This document shows positions 1 to 6,024 of a DNA stretch of 6,955 bases, piece after piece. Source of the DNA: Mollicutes bacterium (GTDB lineage: Bacteria > Bacillota_I > Bacilli_A > Izemoplasmatales > Izemoplasmataceae); NCBI GenBank assembly GCA_003551405.1, contig PUMO01000216.1, forward strand, positions 1 to 6,955. Reading direction: 5' to 3'. The notes below the pieces were generated by a model. It had not been told where the DNA came from, did not search any database, and saw only the letters and a list, made by a program, of their open reading frames with translations. The position numbers and the translations under genes were made by a program. Position 1 is the stretch's first letter, and each line of letters starts with the position of its first letter.

Positions 1-248
1 ATAAAGTCTCCCGGTCCGCGCGGCATCACATAAGCCACAATAAGCGAAAACACACCAAACGCAAGTCCAAGAATAATGCCGAATTTACGGCCGCCATGGA
101 TTGCACCAATAATCACGGGGATATGGAGTGTGGTAATCGCAACACCCCCATACGCAATAAAGCCTACCTGGGGGATAAACGCCATCGCAACAATGATTGC
201 GATAAAAAGGGCAATCAGGTTCATTTCCAAAGTTCTTTTGTCTCTCAT
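1..248 (-). CDS. ECF transporter S component (substrate-binding membrane subunit), N-terminal part, cut by the left edge
   Basis: An open frame on the minus strand starts with ATG at 248 and stays open for 82 codons to the window edge, so the C-terminal half is missing. The start is supported by AAGGAGAT at 253-260 just upstream. The product begins with a short basic stretch (MRDKRT) and then a hydrophobic helix (about residues 9-24). Next comes a segment containing TTLHIPVIIGAI (39-50) and GGRKFGIILGLAFG (52-65), then a further hydrophobic helix. The pattern HIPVIIGAI followed by G-x-K-x-G-x-I-L-G is what I recall from group-II ECF transporter S components of the broad Pfam ECF_trnsprt family. 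These proteins bind a vitamin or related micronutrient and dock on a shared EcfAA'T energising module. The substrate cannot be assigned from this fragment. It lies 105 nt downstream of the M42 peptidase gene on the same strand. The family call is fairly firm; specificity is open. Confidence 0.75.
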   Translation of the reverse strand, partial: MRDKRTLEMNLIALFIAIIVAMAFIPQVGFIAYGGVAITTLHIPVIIGAIHGGRKFGIILGLAFGVFSLIVAYVMPRGPGDF

Positions 249-252
249 AATT

Positions 253-260
253 ATCTCCTT
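253..260 (-). promoter_or_regulatory. Ribosome binding site of the ECF S component gene
   Basis: On the minus strand the sequence AAGGAGAT lies four bases before the ATG at 248. It fixes the start of a gene whose 3' end is outside the window. Confidence 0.7.
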
Positions 261-353
261 TATTTTAGGCCCTTTACAGGGTCCCATATTATGGATGAAA
301 CAATTTTACTAAAATATCCGCTCGCGTCCTATAAAGGTACACGGCCATTCCTA

Positions 354-1415
354 TTATACGTTTTCTTTAATCGTTTTCAAGGTTTTCTCATCAAAAGATT
401 TCATAAGCGCAACCAGTACGTCTCTGACTGCCTCATAATCATTTTCATGTATGATTGACGTCGTTGAGTGAATATAGCGCGCTGGCATACCAATGGTCGC
501 AACAACCACACCATCGCCACTCAACTGTGCGCGCGCGGCGTCGGTACCGCCCATGGATTTATAATATTGGAATTTAATGCCATTTTCCTTCGCAACCTTT
601 TCAACATGTTGCTTCATGCCCTGGTGCATGATGGCATTGGGGTCATAAAAGCGAACCAAAAAGCCTCCATCCAAGCGTCCACTGACTTCATCACCATCAA
701 AGGAATCTTGACATGGTGAGCAGTCAACCGCCAAGAAAATATCAGGATTCACGAGTGCTGTAGCGGTTTGTGCGCCGCGCAAACCAACTTCTTCTTGTAC
801 GGTGGCGCCTGAGTAAAGACTGCATGGAAGGGATTCGTTTTTCAAAGTTTCAAGCATGTCAAGACTCATTGCTGCGCCAAAACGGTTGTCCCATGCTTTG
901 GAAATATGTTTCTTGCCATCCTTGGTGGTAATAAAGTTATTTCTAGGGATAATTTGCTGGCCAATTTTTACACCGAGTTCTTCTGCATGTTCTTTACTGT
1001 CAGCCCCGATGTCGATACGCAGTTCATCAAACTTGAGCGCTTCATCTTTTTTGCCCTTGGTCAGATGCGGTGGCTTCGAAGCCGTCACGCCAGGAATCTC
1101 TTCAAGGTCATCTGTATAAATGATCATGTGCTGAGATAAAAAAACATCCCCTTTCATCCCGCCAAGATTAATCATCTTAACAAGCCCTTCTTTTGTGATG
1201 CCGGTTACCATTCCACCGACTTCATCCATATGGCCGGCAAGCATCACGCGTGGCCCATCACTGTTTTCGTTAATGACACCGAACACACTGCCAAGCTTAT
1301 CTTCCAGAATGGTATCGGTATGCTTTTTCATCTCGTTTTTCATGTAACGTTTCACGTGCTTTTCAAAACTTGGCGCACCCGGCATGTTTACCAGGTCCTG
1401 GTAGTACTTCTTCAT
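354..1415 (-). CDS. M42 family metallopeptidase (glutamyl aminopeptidase / endoglucanase-M-like)
   Basis: This 353-residue cytoplasmic aminopeptidase of clan MH, family M42 has the usual full length. Family members are large multimeric (often dodecameric) particles that trim N-terminal residues from peptides using two divalent metals (Zn or Co). The catalytic set is visible: GHMDEVGG with H62 and D64, AWDNR with the bridging D176, QEEVGLRG with catalytic E208 and ligand E209, AVDCSP with D231, and RYIHS with H316. An N-terminal MPGAPSFE (11-18) is also typical of the family. The start is ATG at 1415, preceded by GAGGAGG at 7-nt spacing. It overlaps the trmB stop as ATGA, so translation is probably coupled. 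The closest named relatives would be YtoP/YsdC or PepA-type proteins. Preference for Glu/Asp or other residues cannot be read here. No frameshift or missing metal ligand is seen. Confidence 0.95.
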   Translation of the reverse strand: MKKYYQDLVNMPGAPSFEKHVKRYMKNEMKKHTDTILEDKLGSVFGVINENSDGPRVMLAGHMDEVGGMVTGITKEGLVKMINLGGMKGDVFLSQHMIIYTDDLEEIPGVTASKPPHLTKGKKDEALKFDELRIDIGADSKEHAEELGVKIGQQIIPRNNFITTKDGKKHISKAWDNRFGAAMSLDMLETLKNESLPCSLYSGATVQEEVGLRGAQTATALVNPDIFLAVDCSPCQDSFDGDEVSGRLDGGFLVRFYDPNAIMHQGMKQHVEKVAKENGIKFQYYKSMGGTDAARAQLSGDGVVVATIGMPARYIHSTTSIIHENDYEAVRDVLVALMKSFDEKTLKTIKENV

Positions 1416-2059
1416 TGGTTGGCCTCCTCAAAGCGAACTATGGTTTTATAGATTGGACCGTCATCCTTAAATTTCATTTCAAATTCTGTCATGATGTTTT
1501 CAGGATAATGGTCTGCGTGCAAATTTAATGTCAAATCATCGATCCGCATGCCAAAAGCATTAAACGACTGCAAAGAGTATTCAAAAAATTGTCGATTATC
1601 CGTTTTGAACTCAATGCGCCCACCAGGTTTTAACATCCGCTGATACTGATTAAGATAAAAATGATTGGTCAACCGTCTTTTCTCATGACGAACTTTTGGC
1701 CATGGATCGGAAAAATTCAAATAAATGGCATCTAAACTGTTTTTTGGAATCATTGCCTCGATTCGCTGCGCATCCATGCGCACTAAATGCAAATTATTCA
1801 TAGGTGTACTCAGCTGCTTTTCCAAAGCACGTACAATCACACTGTCAAACTGCTCAACGGCCAGCACATTAATCTCAGGATTAGCGCGCGCCATTGTATG
1901 AGCGAAACGGCCTTTTCCGCATCCAATTTCCAGATGCAGAGGTTGTTTGCGAGTGAATTTCTCTGCAAGATTAACCGTTTCGTTAAAGTCGATGTCAGTG
2001 ATGTGTTCAGGGTTTTCAAGGATTTTGTCCCGGGCCCCTTCCACATTTCTTAGTCTCAT
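1412..2059 (-). CDS. trmB: tRNA (guanine-N7-)-methyltransferase TrmB
   Basis: TrmB makes m7G46 in the variable loop of tRNAs using S-adenosylmethionine. The 215-residue product matches the normal bacterial length. The Rossmann-fold SAM-binding motif LEIGCGKGRF is at 43-52, and an acidic residue follows at the end of the next strand (VEQ, 68-70). MDAQRI (95-100) carries the next SAM-contact Asp. The family signature NFSDPWPK is at 115-122, followed by the basic HEKRRL (125-130). Near the C-terminus are FKTDN (151-155) and TEFE (191-194), both diagnostic for TrmB in tRNA and guanine recognition. The ATG at 2059 has AAGGTGAT just upstream. The TGA stop overlaps the start of the M42 peptidase gene by four bases (ATGA). 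The pepV stop is 53 nt upstream, and a separate promoter candidate lies in that gap. The assignment is firm. Confidence 0.97.
   Translation of the reverse strand: MRLRNVEGARDKILENPEHITDIDFNETVNLAEKFTRKQPLHLEIGCGKGRFAHTMARANPEINVLAVEQFDSVIVRALEKQLSTPMNNLHLVRMDAQRIEAMIPKNSLDAIYLNFSDPWPKVRHEKRRLTNHFYLNQYQRMLKPGGRIEFKTDNRQFFEYSLQSFNAFGMRIDDLTLNLHADHYPENIMTEFEMKFKDDGPIYKTIVRFEEANQ
1423..1429 (-). promoter_or_regulatory. Ribosome binding site of the M42 peptidase gene
   Basis: GAGGAGG on the minus strand lies seven bases before the ATG at 1415 and inside the 3' end of trmB. It supports independent loading of ribosomes on the second gene in addition to ATGA coupling. Confidence 0.75.
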
Positions 2060-2074
2060 GATATCACCTTGTTC

Positions 2075-2103
2075 ATTATAACATTGTCGTTTAACCGTTT
2101 GAA
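2075..2103 (-). promoter_or_regulatory. Candidate sigma-A promoter for trmB and the M42 peptidase gene
   Basis: Reading the minus strand, TTCAAA (2103-2098) is followed by a 17-bp spacer and a perfect extended -10, TGT-TATAAT (TATAAT at 2080-2075). It lies between the pepV stop and the trmB ATG. The predicted transcript would start about ten bases before the ATG, leaving a very short leader that still holds most of the AAGGTGAT ribosome site. The -35 box overlaps a small palindrome (2097-2110). trmB could also be read through from pepV, since no terminator is seen between them. Confidence 0.5.
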
Positions 2104-2112
2104 ATCAAACCG

Positions 2113-3477
2113 CTAGATTTTTACGTCTTTACGCGTAAGTGCATAAATGGCTTCCATGTAAATGGCAGTGCCTTCAATTAAGTCTTCTAAGAAAATGTGT
2201 TCATCCACTTGGTGAGCCACATCTTTTCTTCCGGGCATAACCATGCCAAACGCAACACCTTTATCAAGTGCACGGGCGTAAGTGCCACCCCCAATGGTAA
2301 AAGGACCGTTTTCCTCATCAGATGTAATCTTTCGGTACGAACGCATTAAGTATTCAATCAGCGGGTCATTTTCATCTACATAGTGCAGCGCCTTATTTTC
2401 ACCAAACTCATAACGCAAGTGATGTTTCTTAGCCGCATTAGAAACTTTAAGGGCTGTACTTTTCAAATTGAATGCTTGTGGATAGCGGATATTCATGCCG
2501 ATTTTGGACCCATTGTGATCATAATAAAAAATACCCGGGTTCAGCGTCAGACTATGCATGACTGGATCTTTCATTTCAATGCCAAGTTTTTCACCGTATG
2601 GATCAAACGATAAATATTCATTGATGAAGTTGATGTAAGTGTTATCCACATGTTTTTGCAAAAACTTAGCCATAATGAATGCAGCGTTGACACCAAGGTT
2701 TGGCGTCATCGCATGCGCATTCTTACCATACACAATCAATGTGCCGTCTTTAATTTCACCTTTATAATCGTTGTGTTTTAAAAATTTCTTAAAGTCATCA
2801 CTGACATCTTTATTCAGTTTAGCTTGGGCGGTATCAGGGACCACATTGTAGCGCTCACCCGCTTCAAAATATAAGAGATCATCCGCTTGATAATCCCCCA
2901 GGAGGTCAAAGACATAAATACCTTTTTCACCATGAATGACTGGAAATACTGCATCGGGTGAAAAGCCAAACGTCGGTATTTCTTCTGTTTCAAAATAACG
3001 TTCAATCCCGCGCCATTTTGTCTCTTCATCGGTGCCCATGATCAGCCTTACACGCTTATGAAGCGGAACATTGAGTTCCTTTAAAAATTTAAGCGCGAAG
3101 TAAGCCGCAATGGTCGGTCCTTTATCGTCCATGCTGCCACGTGCATACAGCTTGCCATCACGAATGGTCGGTTCAAACGGTGGGGTGGTCCATCCTTTTG
3201 GTTGTGCAGGCACAACATCCAGATGTGTAAGAATGCCGAGCAAATCATCCCCTTCACCATATTCTATGTGCCCTGCATAACGATCAATGTCCTTAATGAC
3301 AAATCCATCTTTCTTTGCAAGTTCAAGCATATATTCAAGCGCCTGGTCGATAGACTTACCAAAAGGCATGTCGCTTTTGGGATCAAACTCGGTTAGTACC
3401 GATGGAATGCTAAGCAGTTTTTTTAGCGATTCAATCATCGGTTTTTCATTTTCTTTAACGTATGATAAGAAGTCCAT
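2113..3477 (-). CDS. pepV: Dipeptidase PepV (M20 family zinc metallopeptidase)
   Basis: PepV is a cytoplasmic dipeptidase that removes the N-terminal residue from dipeptides and some small peptides; it works on the last steps of peptide use. The product is 454 residues, close to the roughly 470 of the lactobacillar enzyme. The M20 metal site is intact: THLDVVP with H85 and D87, GSMDDKGP with bridging D117, GTDEET with catalytic E151 and ligand E152, SPDAVFP with D175, and AHQVDEH near the C-terminus with H422. The SMDDKGP and TDEETKWRG wording is typical of the PepV subgroup rather than succinyl-diaminopimelate desuccinylase. The start at 3477 has GAAGGTGAT just upstream. The gene diverges from the metal-efflux operon, sharing a 150-bp intergenic region. 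It probably heads the pepV-trmB-M42 run. No defect is seen. Confidence 0.95.
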   Translation of the reverse strand: MDFLSYVKENEKPMIESLKKLLSIPSVLTEFDPKSDMPFGKSIDQALEYMLELAKKDGFVIKDIDRYAGHIEYGEGDDLLGILTHLDVVPAQPKGWTTPPFEPTIRDGKLYARGSMDDKGPTIAAYFALKFLKELNVPLHKRVRLIMGTDEETKWRGIERYFETEEIPTFGFSPDAVFPVIHGEKGIYVFDLLGDYQADDLLYFEAGERYNVVPDTAQAKLNKDVSDDFKKFLKHNDYKGEIKDGTLIVYGKNAHAMTPNLGVNAAFIMAKFLQKHVDNTYINFINEYLSFDPYGEKLGIEMKDPVMHSLTLNPGIFYYDHNGSKIGMNIRYPQAFNLKSTALKVSNAAKKHHLRYEFGENKALHYVDENDPLIEYLMRSYRKITSDEENGPFTIGGGTYARALDKGVAFGMVMPGRKDVAHQVDEHIFLEDLIEGTAIYMEAIYALTRKDVKI

Positions 3478-3512
3478 ACAATCACCTTCATTTCTATTGG
3501 GTTAACGGTAAA

Positions 3513-3541
3513 ATAGTACCATGAAAGAACGCTTTTGACAA
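3513..3541 (-). promoter_or_regulatory. Candidate sigma-A promoter of pepV
   Basis: On the minus strand TTGTCA (3541-3536), a 17-bp spacer and TACTAT (3518-3513), with TG one base upstream of the -10 hexamer, form a plausible extended -10 promoter. Transcription would begin near 3506, giving a leader of about 29 nt before the pepV ATG. The spacer contains GTTCTTTCAT, a ten-base string also present in the operator of the divergent ATPase promoter. Confidence 0.55.
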
Positions 3542-3549
3542 TCAAGCGT
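3529..3549. repeat. Imperfect inverted repeat over the pepV -35 region
   Basis: The arms ACGCTT (3529-3534) and AAGCGT (3544-3549) are perfect inverses separated by nine bases. They bracket the -35 box of the proposed pepV promoter. No T-tract follows on either strand, so a terminator is unlikely. It could be a protein-binding site or chance. Confidence 0.3.
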
Positions 3550-3576
3550 CACCCTTTTTAACATATATAATAATGA

Positions 3577-3604
3577 TTGACATATGAATGTTCTTTCATA
3601 TAAA
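3577..3604 (+). promoter_or_regulatory. Sigma-A promoter of the metal-efflux operon
   Basis: A perfect TTGACA (3577-3582) is followed at 16 bp by TATAAA (3599-3604); TAAAAT at 3601-3606 with an 18-bp spacer is an alternative -10. Transcription would start near 3611, just upstream of the ribosome site AGGTGG (3615-3620) of the ATPase gene. The spacer is almost entirely filled by an inverted repeat, as expected for a promoter shut by an ArsR/SmtB repressor. Confidence 0.75.
3582..3601. promoter_or_regulatory. Operator-like inverted repeat, probable binding site of the ArsR/SmtB-family repressor
   Basis: The perfect arms ATATGAA (3582-3588) and TTCATAT (3595-3601) flank a six-base centre, TGTTCT. 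AT-rich repeats with ATATGAA/TTCATAT arms are the known style of SmtB/CzrA/ZiaR operators. The placement between -35 and -10 would block RNA polymerase when bound. The matching regulator is the second gene of the operon, so autoregulation is inferred. The binding itself is not shown by the sequence. Confidence 0.75.
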
Positions 3605-3627
3605 ATAAGTGTACAGGTGGTGAGACC

Positions 3628-5718
3628 ATGATAAAAAAAGTCATCATGAAAAATTTGATATGTACGGGTTGTGCCGCCAAGATTGAAAAGTCACTTACCC
3701 GTTTGTCATATATACACACCGCATCATTCAATTTCCCAAACCAAACCATGGTATTGGATGTTGATGAAGACGCTTATGATGAAACGCATTCACTAAAAGA
3801 AATCAAATCCATCGTCGATTCAATAGAAACCGGTGTGATTACCATGCCGTATGAACAACGTCACGAACAAACACCCATTTCCTTTCTCAAAACCTATAAA
3901 TTTGTTATTCTCGGAATCCTTATTTTTATTGGAGGATATGGGCTCGATTACTTTGATTTACTTACTCCCAGACTCAATGTGCTTTATTGGGCCGGATATG
4001 CTTTGATTGCCCACAAGATCATATACAATACCTACAAAGGGCTTAAACGCAAAGAAATGTTCAATGAAAACATGTTGATGTTTGTGGCAACATTCGCGGC
4101 AATGCTGATAGAAAAACCTTTTGAAGCTGCCTTGGTTATCCTTTTTTATTCCATCGGCGAACACCTTCAACATAAAGCGGTGGAACAGTCCAAAAAAGAA
4201 GTTTCATCCTTGATGGACCTGCACGTAGATTTTGCGCATGTCATCGAAAACGGTGAAACAATAACCAAAGACCCAATGTCCATTAAACGTGGAGACCGGA
4301 TTTTGGTGAAAAACGGAGAAAAAATTCCTGTTGATGGCGTTATTGTTAAAGGCACAACGTCCCTTAACACCTCTTCACTCACTGGAGAAAGCGCACTTAA
4401 AAACGTTGATGAAGGTGCCTACATTTTAAGTGGTAACATCAATGTGGGCAACGTCATTGAAATAAAAGCTCATAAAGAATATAAAGAATCAACCATTTCC
4501 CGCATCATTGACTTGATTGAAAATGCGACCAATAAAAAGGCCAAAACAGAGCAGTTCATTACCCGTTTCGCAAAATATTACACCCCTGCTGTCACTTTTT
4601 TAGCCTTAGTCATGGTAACTGTGCCAACTATATTTAATCCCCATTTATTTGACGAATATGTCTTCAGGGCCGCAACATTCCTTGTCATAAGCTGTCCGTG
4701 TGCCCTTGTACTTTCCATTCCGCTTTCATACTTTGCAGGCATTGGCGTAAGCGCCAAACACGGCATCTTGTACAAGGGTTCTAATTTCCTTGATTCCATG
4801 TGTGATGTCGATACCATCGGTATCGACAAGACTGGAACACTTACGCACGGTAACTTTGAAGTCGCTGGTTACACAAACCTGACAACCTTGAAAATTGCCG
4901 CATCGATAGAGAATTATTCCAACCACCCCATTGCCAAAAGTATTGTGCTTGCTTTTCCAGGAACCCTTGAAAATTTTGAAGAAATTGAAGAAATACCCGG
5001 AAAGGGCATGAAAGCGACCAATAATGATACCGTATATTTGGTGGGTTCGCGTGAACTGCTTGTTGAAAACAATATTAAAAACGTTGATAAAAAAGATACC
5101 GCAGGCACTAATGTTTTTGTATCAAAAAATGGCACCTATGTCGGCCGTGTAGTCGTTAAAGACGCCATTCGCATGCAAGCCAAACAAACGATTACTCAAC
5201 TCAAAAAACGAGCGTCAATTACCATGCTTACGGGTGACAACGCCGACACAGCCAGTGAGGTTGCGTTTGAAGTTGGCAACATTGGCTATAAGCACAGCTT
5301 ATTGCCAGAAGACAAAATCAATGAATTCGAAAAACTCAAAAACGGCAAAAAAAGCATGTATGTCGGCGATGGCATCAACGATGCACCCCTCCTAAAAGCC
5401 GCCGATATTGGTGTGGCAATGGGACAAGGTAGCGAACTGGCGATTGATGTTGCGGATGTGATCATCATGGATGACGATTTAAGTATGCTTGAAAAAGCGT
5501 TTGACCTTGCCGCAAAGACAAAACGTATTGTCATACAAAACATCGTCATTTCACTTAGTGTCAAGTTTTTATTCCTCGGACTCGCAACCGTTGGGCGCAC
5601 AACCATGCTCATGGCCATATTTGCGGATGTTGGCATTACATTAATTGCTGTGCTCAATTCCTTGCGCCTCATTTACAGGAAAGGTGGAAAATCCCGTGAA
5701 GTCAAACACGCCCATTGA
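3628..5718 (+). CDS. P1B-2 type Zn(II)/Cd(II)/Pb(II)-exporting ATPase (ZntA/CadA family)
   Basis: This plasma-membrane heavy-metal pump uses ATP to expel soft divalent cations. At 696 residues it is full length with one N-terminal metal-binding domain (about 1-75) carrying CTGC (C12, C15). The CPC metal-transport motif is at 356-358. The actuator TGES is at 252-255, the phosphorylated D400 is in DKTGT, the nucleotide-binding HP is at 433-434, TGD at 535-537 and GDGINDAP at 580-587. The P1B-2 signature separating Zn/Cd/Pb pumps from copper pumps is present: K646 in SVKF of membrane helix 7 and D667 in FADVG of helix 8. The ATG at 3628 follows AGGTGG at 7-nt spacing. A short His-containing tail (VKHAH) ends the protein. 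Its 3' end overlaps the repressor gene. zntA or cadA would both be fair names; substrate preference among Zn, Cd and Pb is not decided by sequence, though the partner sensor points to Zn. Confidence 0.96.
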   Translation: MIKKVIMKNLICTGCAAKIEKSLTRLSYIHTASFNFPNQTMVLDVDEDAYDETHSLKEIKSIVDSIETGVITMPYEQRHEQTPISFLKTYKFVILGILIFIGGYGLDYFDLLTPRLNVLYWAGYALIAHKIIYNTYKGLKRKEMFNENMLMFVATFAAMLIEKPFEAALVILFYSIGEHLQHKAVEQSKKEVSSLMDLHVDFAHVIENGETITKDPMSIKRGDRILVKNGEKIPVDGVIVKGTTSLNTSSLTGESALKNVDEGAYILSGNINVGNVIEIKAHKEYKESTISRIIDLIENATNKKAKTEQFITRFAKYYTPAVTFLALVMVTVPTIFNPHLFDEYVFRAATFLVISCPCALVLSIPLSYFAGIGVSAKHGILYKGSNFLDSMCDVDTIGIDKTGTLTHGNFEVAGYTNLTTLKIAASIENYSNHPIAKSIVLAFPGTLENFEEIEEIPGKGMKATNNDTVYLVGSRELLVENNIKNVDKKDTAGTNVFVSKNGTYVGRVVVKDAIRMQAKQTITQLKKRASITMLTGDNADTASEVAFEVGNIGYKHSLLPEDKINEFEKLKNGKKSMYVGDGINDAPLLKAADIGVAMGQGSELAIDVADVIIMDDDLSMLEKAFDLAAKTKRIVIQNIVISLSVKFLFLGLATVGRTTMLMAIFADVGITLIAVLNSLRLIYRKGGKSREVKHAH
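5681..5687 (+). promoter_or_regulatory. Ribosome binding site deciding the GTG start of the ArsR-family gene
   Basis: AAGGTGG lies eight bases before GTG at 5696, inside the 3' end of the ATPase gene. The only in-frame ATG, at 5645, would add 17 residues (including two cysteines) that fall outside the usual ArsR fold, so GTG is preferred. Confidence 0.75.
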
Positions 5719-5986
5719 GGACATTCAACAACTATTTAAAATATTTTCGGACAAAACACGTCTAAAAATCATCGATGCGCTTATGGATGGGCCGCTTTGT
5801 GTTCAGTCGCTGGTGAAACAATTAAACCTCAATCAATCCGCAATCTCACATCAGCTCAAGTTATTAAGAGAACAAAACGTGGTGACCTTTGAACGCATTG
5901 GGAAACGAATCTACTATTCACTTAAAGATGCACACGTGATCAAAATATATAAAATGGCCCGCGACCATATCAACGAATGCGACTAA
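5696..5986 (+). CDS. ArsR/SmtB-family metal-sensing repressor (CzrA/SmtB-like, alpha-5 zinc site)
   Basis: This 96-residue dimeric winged-helix repressor leaves DNA when it binds metal. After a short N-terminus, LFKIFSDKTRLKIIDAL (13-29) is the family's first helical block. LVKQLNLNQSAISHQLKLLRE (39-59) is the helix-turn-helix with the recognition helix NQSAISHQLKLL. IGKRIYYSL (68-76) is the wing. The C-terminal helix carries D78-x-H80-x10-H91-x2-E94, the same spacing as the zinc-sensing alpha-5 site of SmtB (D-x-H ... H-x2-E) and CzrA. The CadC-type alpha-3N site is not complete: LCVQSL has one Cys (C35) where CadC has CVC, and there is no N-terminal Cys pair with the GTG start. A Zn-type sensor is therefore inferred. 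The gene overlaps the ATPase gene by 23 nt, implying coupled translation, and it likely represses the operon through the palindrome at 3582-3601. Confidence 0.93.
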   Translation: MKSNTPIEDIQQLFKIFSDKTRLKIIDALMDGPLCVQSLVKQLNLNQSAISHQLKLLREQNVVTFERIGKRIYYSLKDAHVIKIYKMARDHINECD

Positions 5987-6022
5987 AAAAAGCCAAGGAT
6001 GAACGGTTATCCTTGGCTTTTT
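5987..6022. terminator. Bidirectional rho-independent terminator between convergent genes
   Basis: The arms 5987-6000 and 6009-6022 pair over 14 bp, with AGCCAAGGAT against ATCCTTGGCT and flanking A/T pairs, around an eight-base loop. On the plus strand the stem ends in TTTTTGTTT (for the ATPase/repressor operon, starting right at the repressor stop). On the minus strand it ends in seven Ts (for the cyclase-family gene, whose stop is at 6025-6027). Confidence 0.93.
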
Positions 6023-6024
6023 GT

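Noticed and set aside
253..300. preQ1-type riboswitch in front of the ECF S component gene
   Set aside because: The A-rich stretch before the ribosome site is suggestive, but the needed C-rich 3' arm and conserved loop bases are absent, and the protein does not resemble QueT.
303..315. ATTTTA-C-TAAAAT palindrome downstream of the M42 gene as a terminator
   Set aside because: It has only A/T pairs and a one-base loop, and no GC stem followed by a T-tract; it is likely chance in AT-rich DNA.
76..458. Plus-strand open frames of 78 and 120 codons at the left end
   Set aside because: They are antisense to the ECF S component and the end of the M42 gene, both of which have recognisable protein motifs and ribosome sites.
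3535..3571. A second plus-strand promoter for the ATPase made of TTGACA at 3535-3540 and TATAAT at 3566-3571
   Set aside because: The boxes are 25 bp apart, too far for a normal sigma-A promoter, and the 3577-3604 pair fits far better.
4578..5672. Minus-strand open frames opposite the ATPase gene
   Set aside because: They lie antisense to a clearly conserved coding sequence, show low-complexity Ser/Met/Thr-rich translations and have no convincing ribosome sites or domains.
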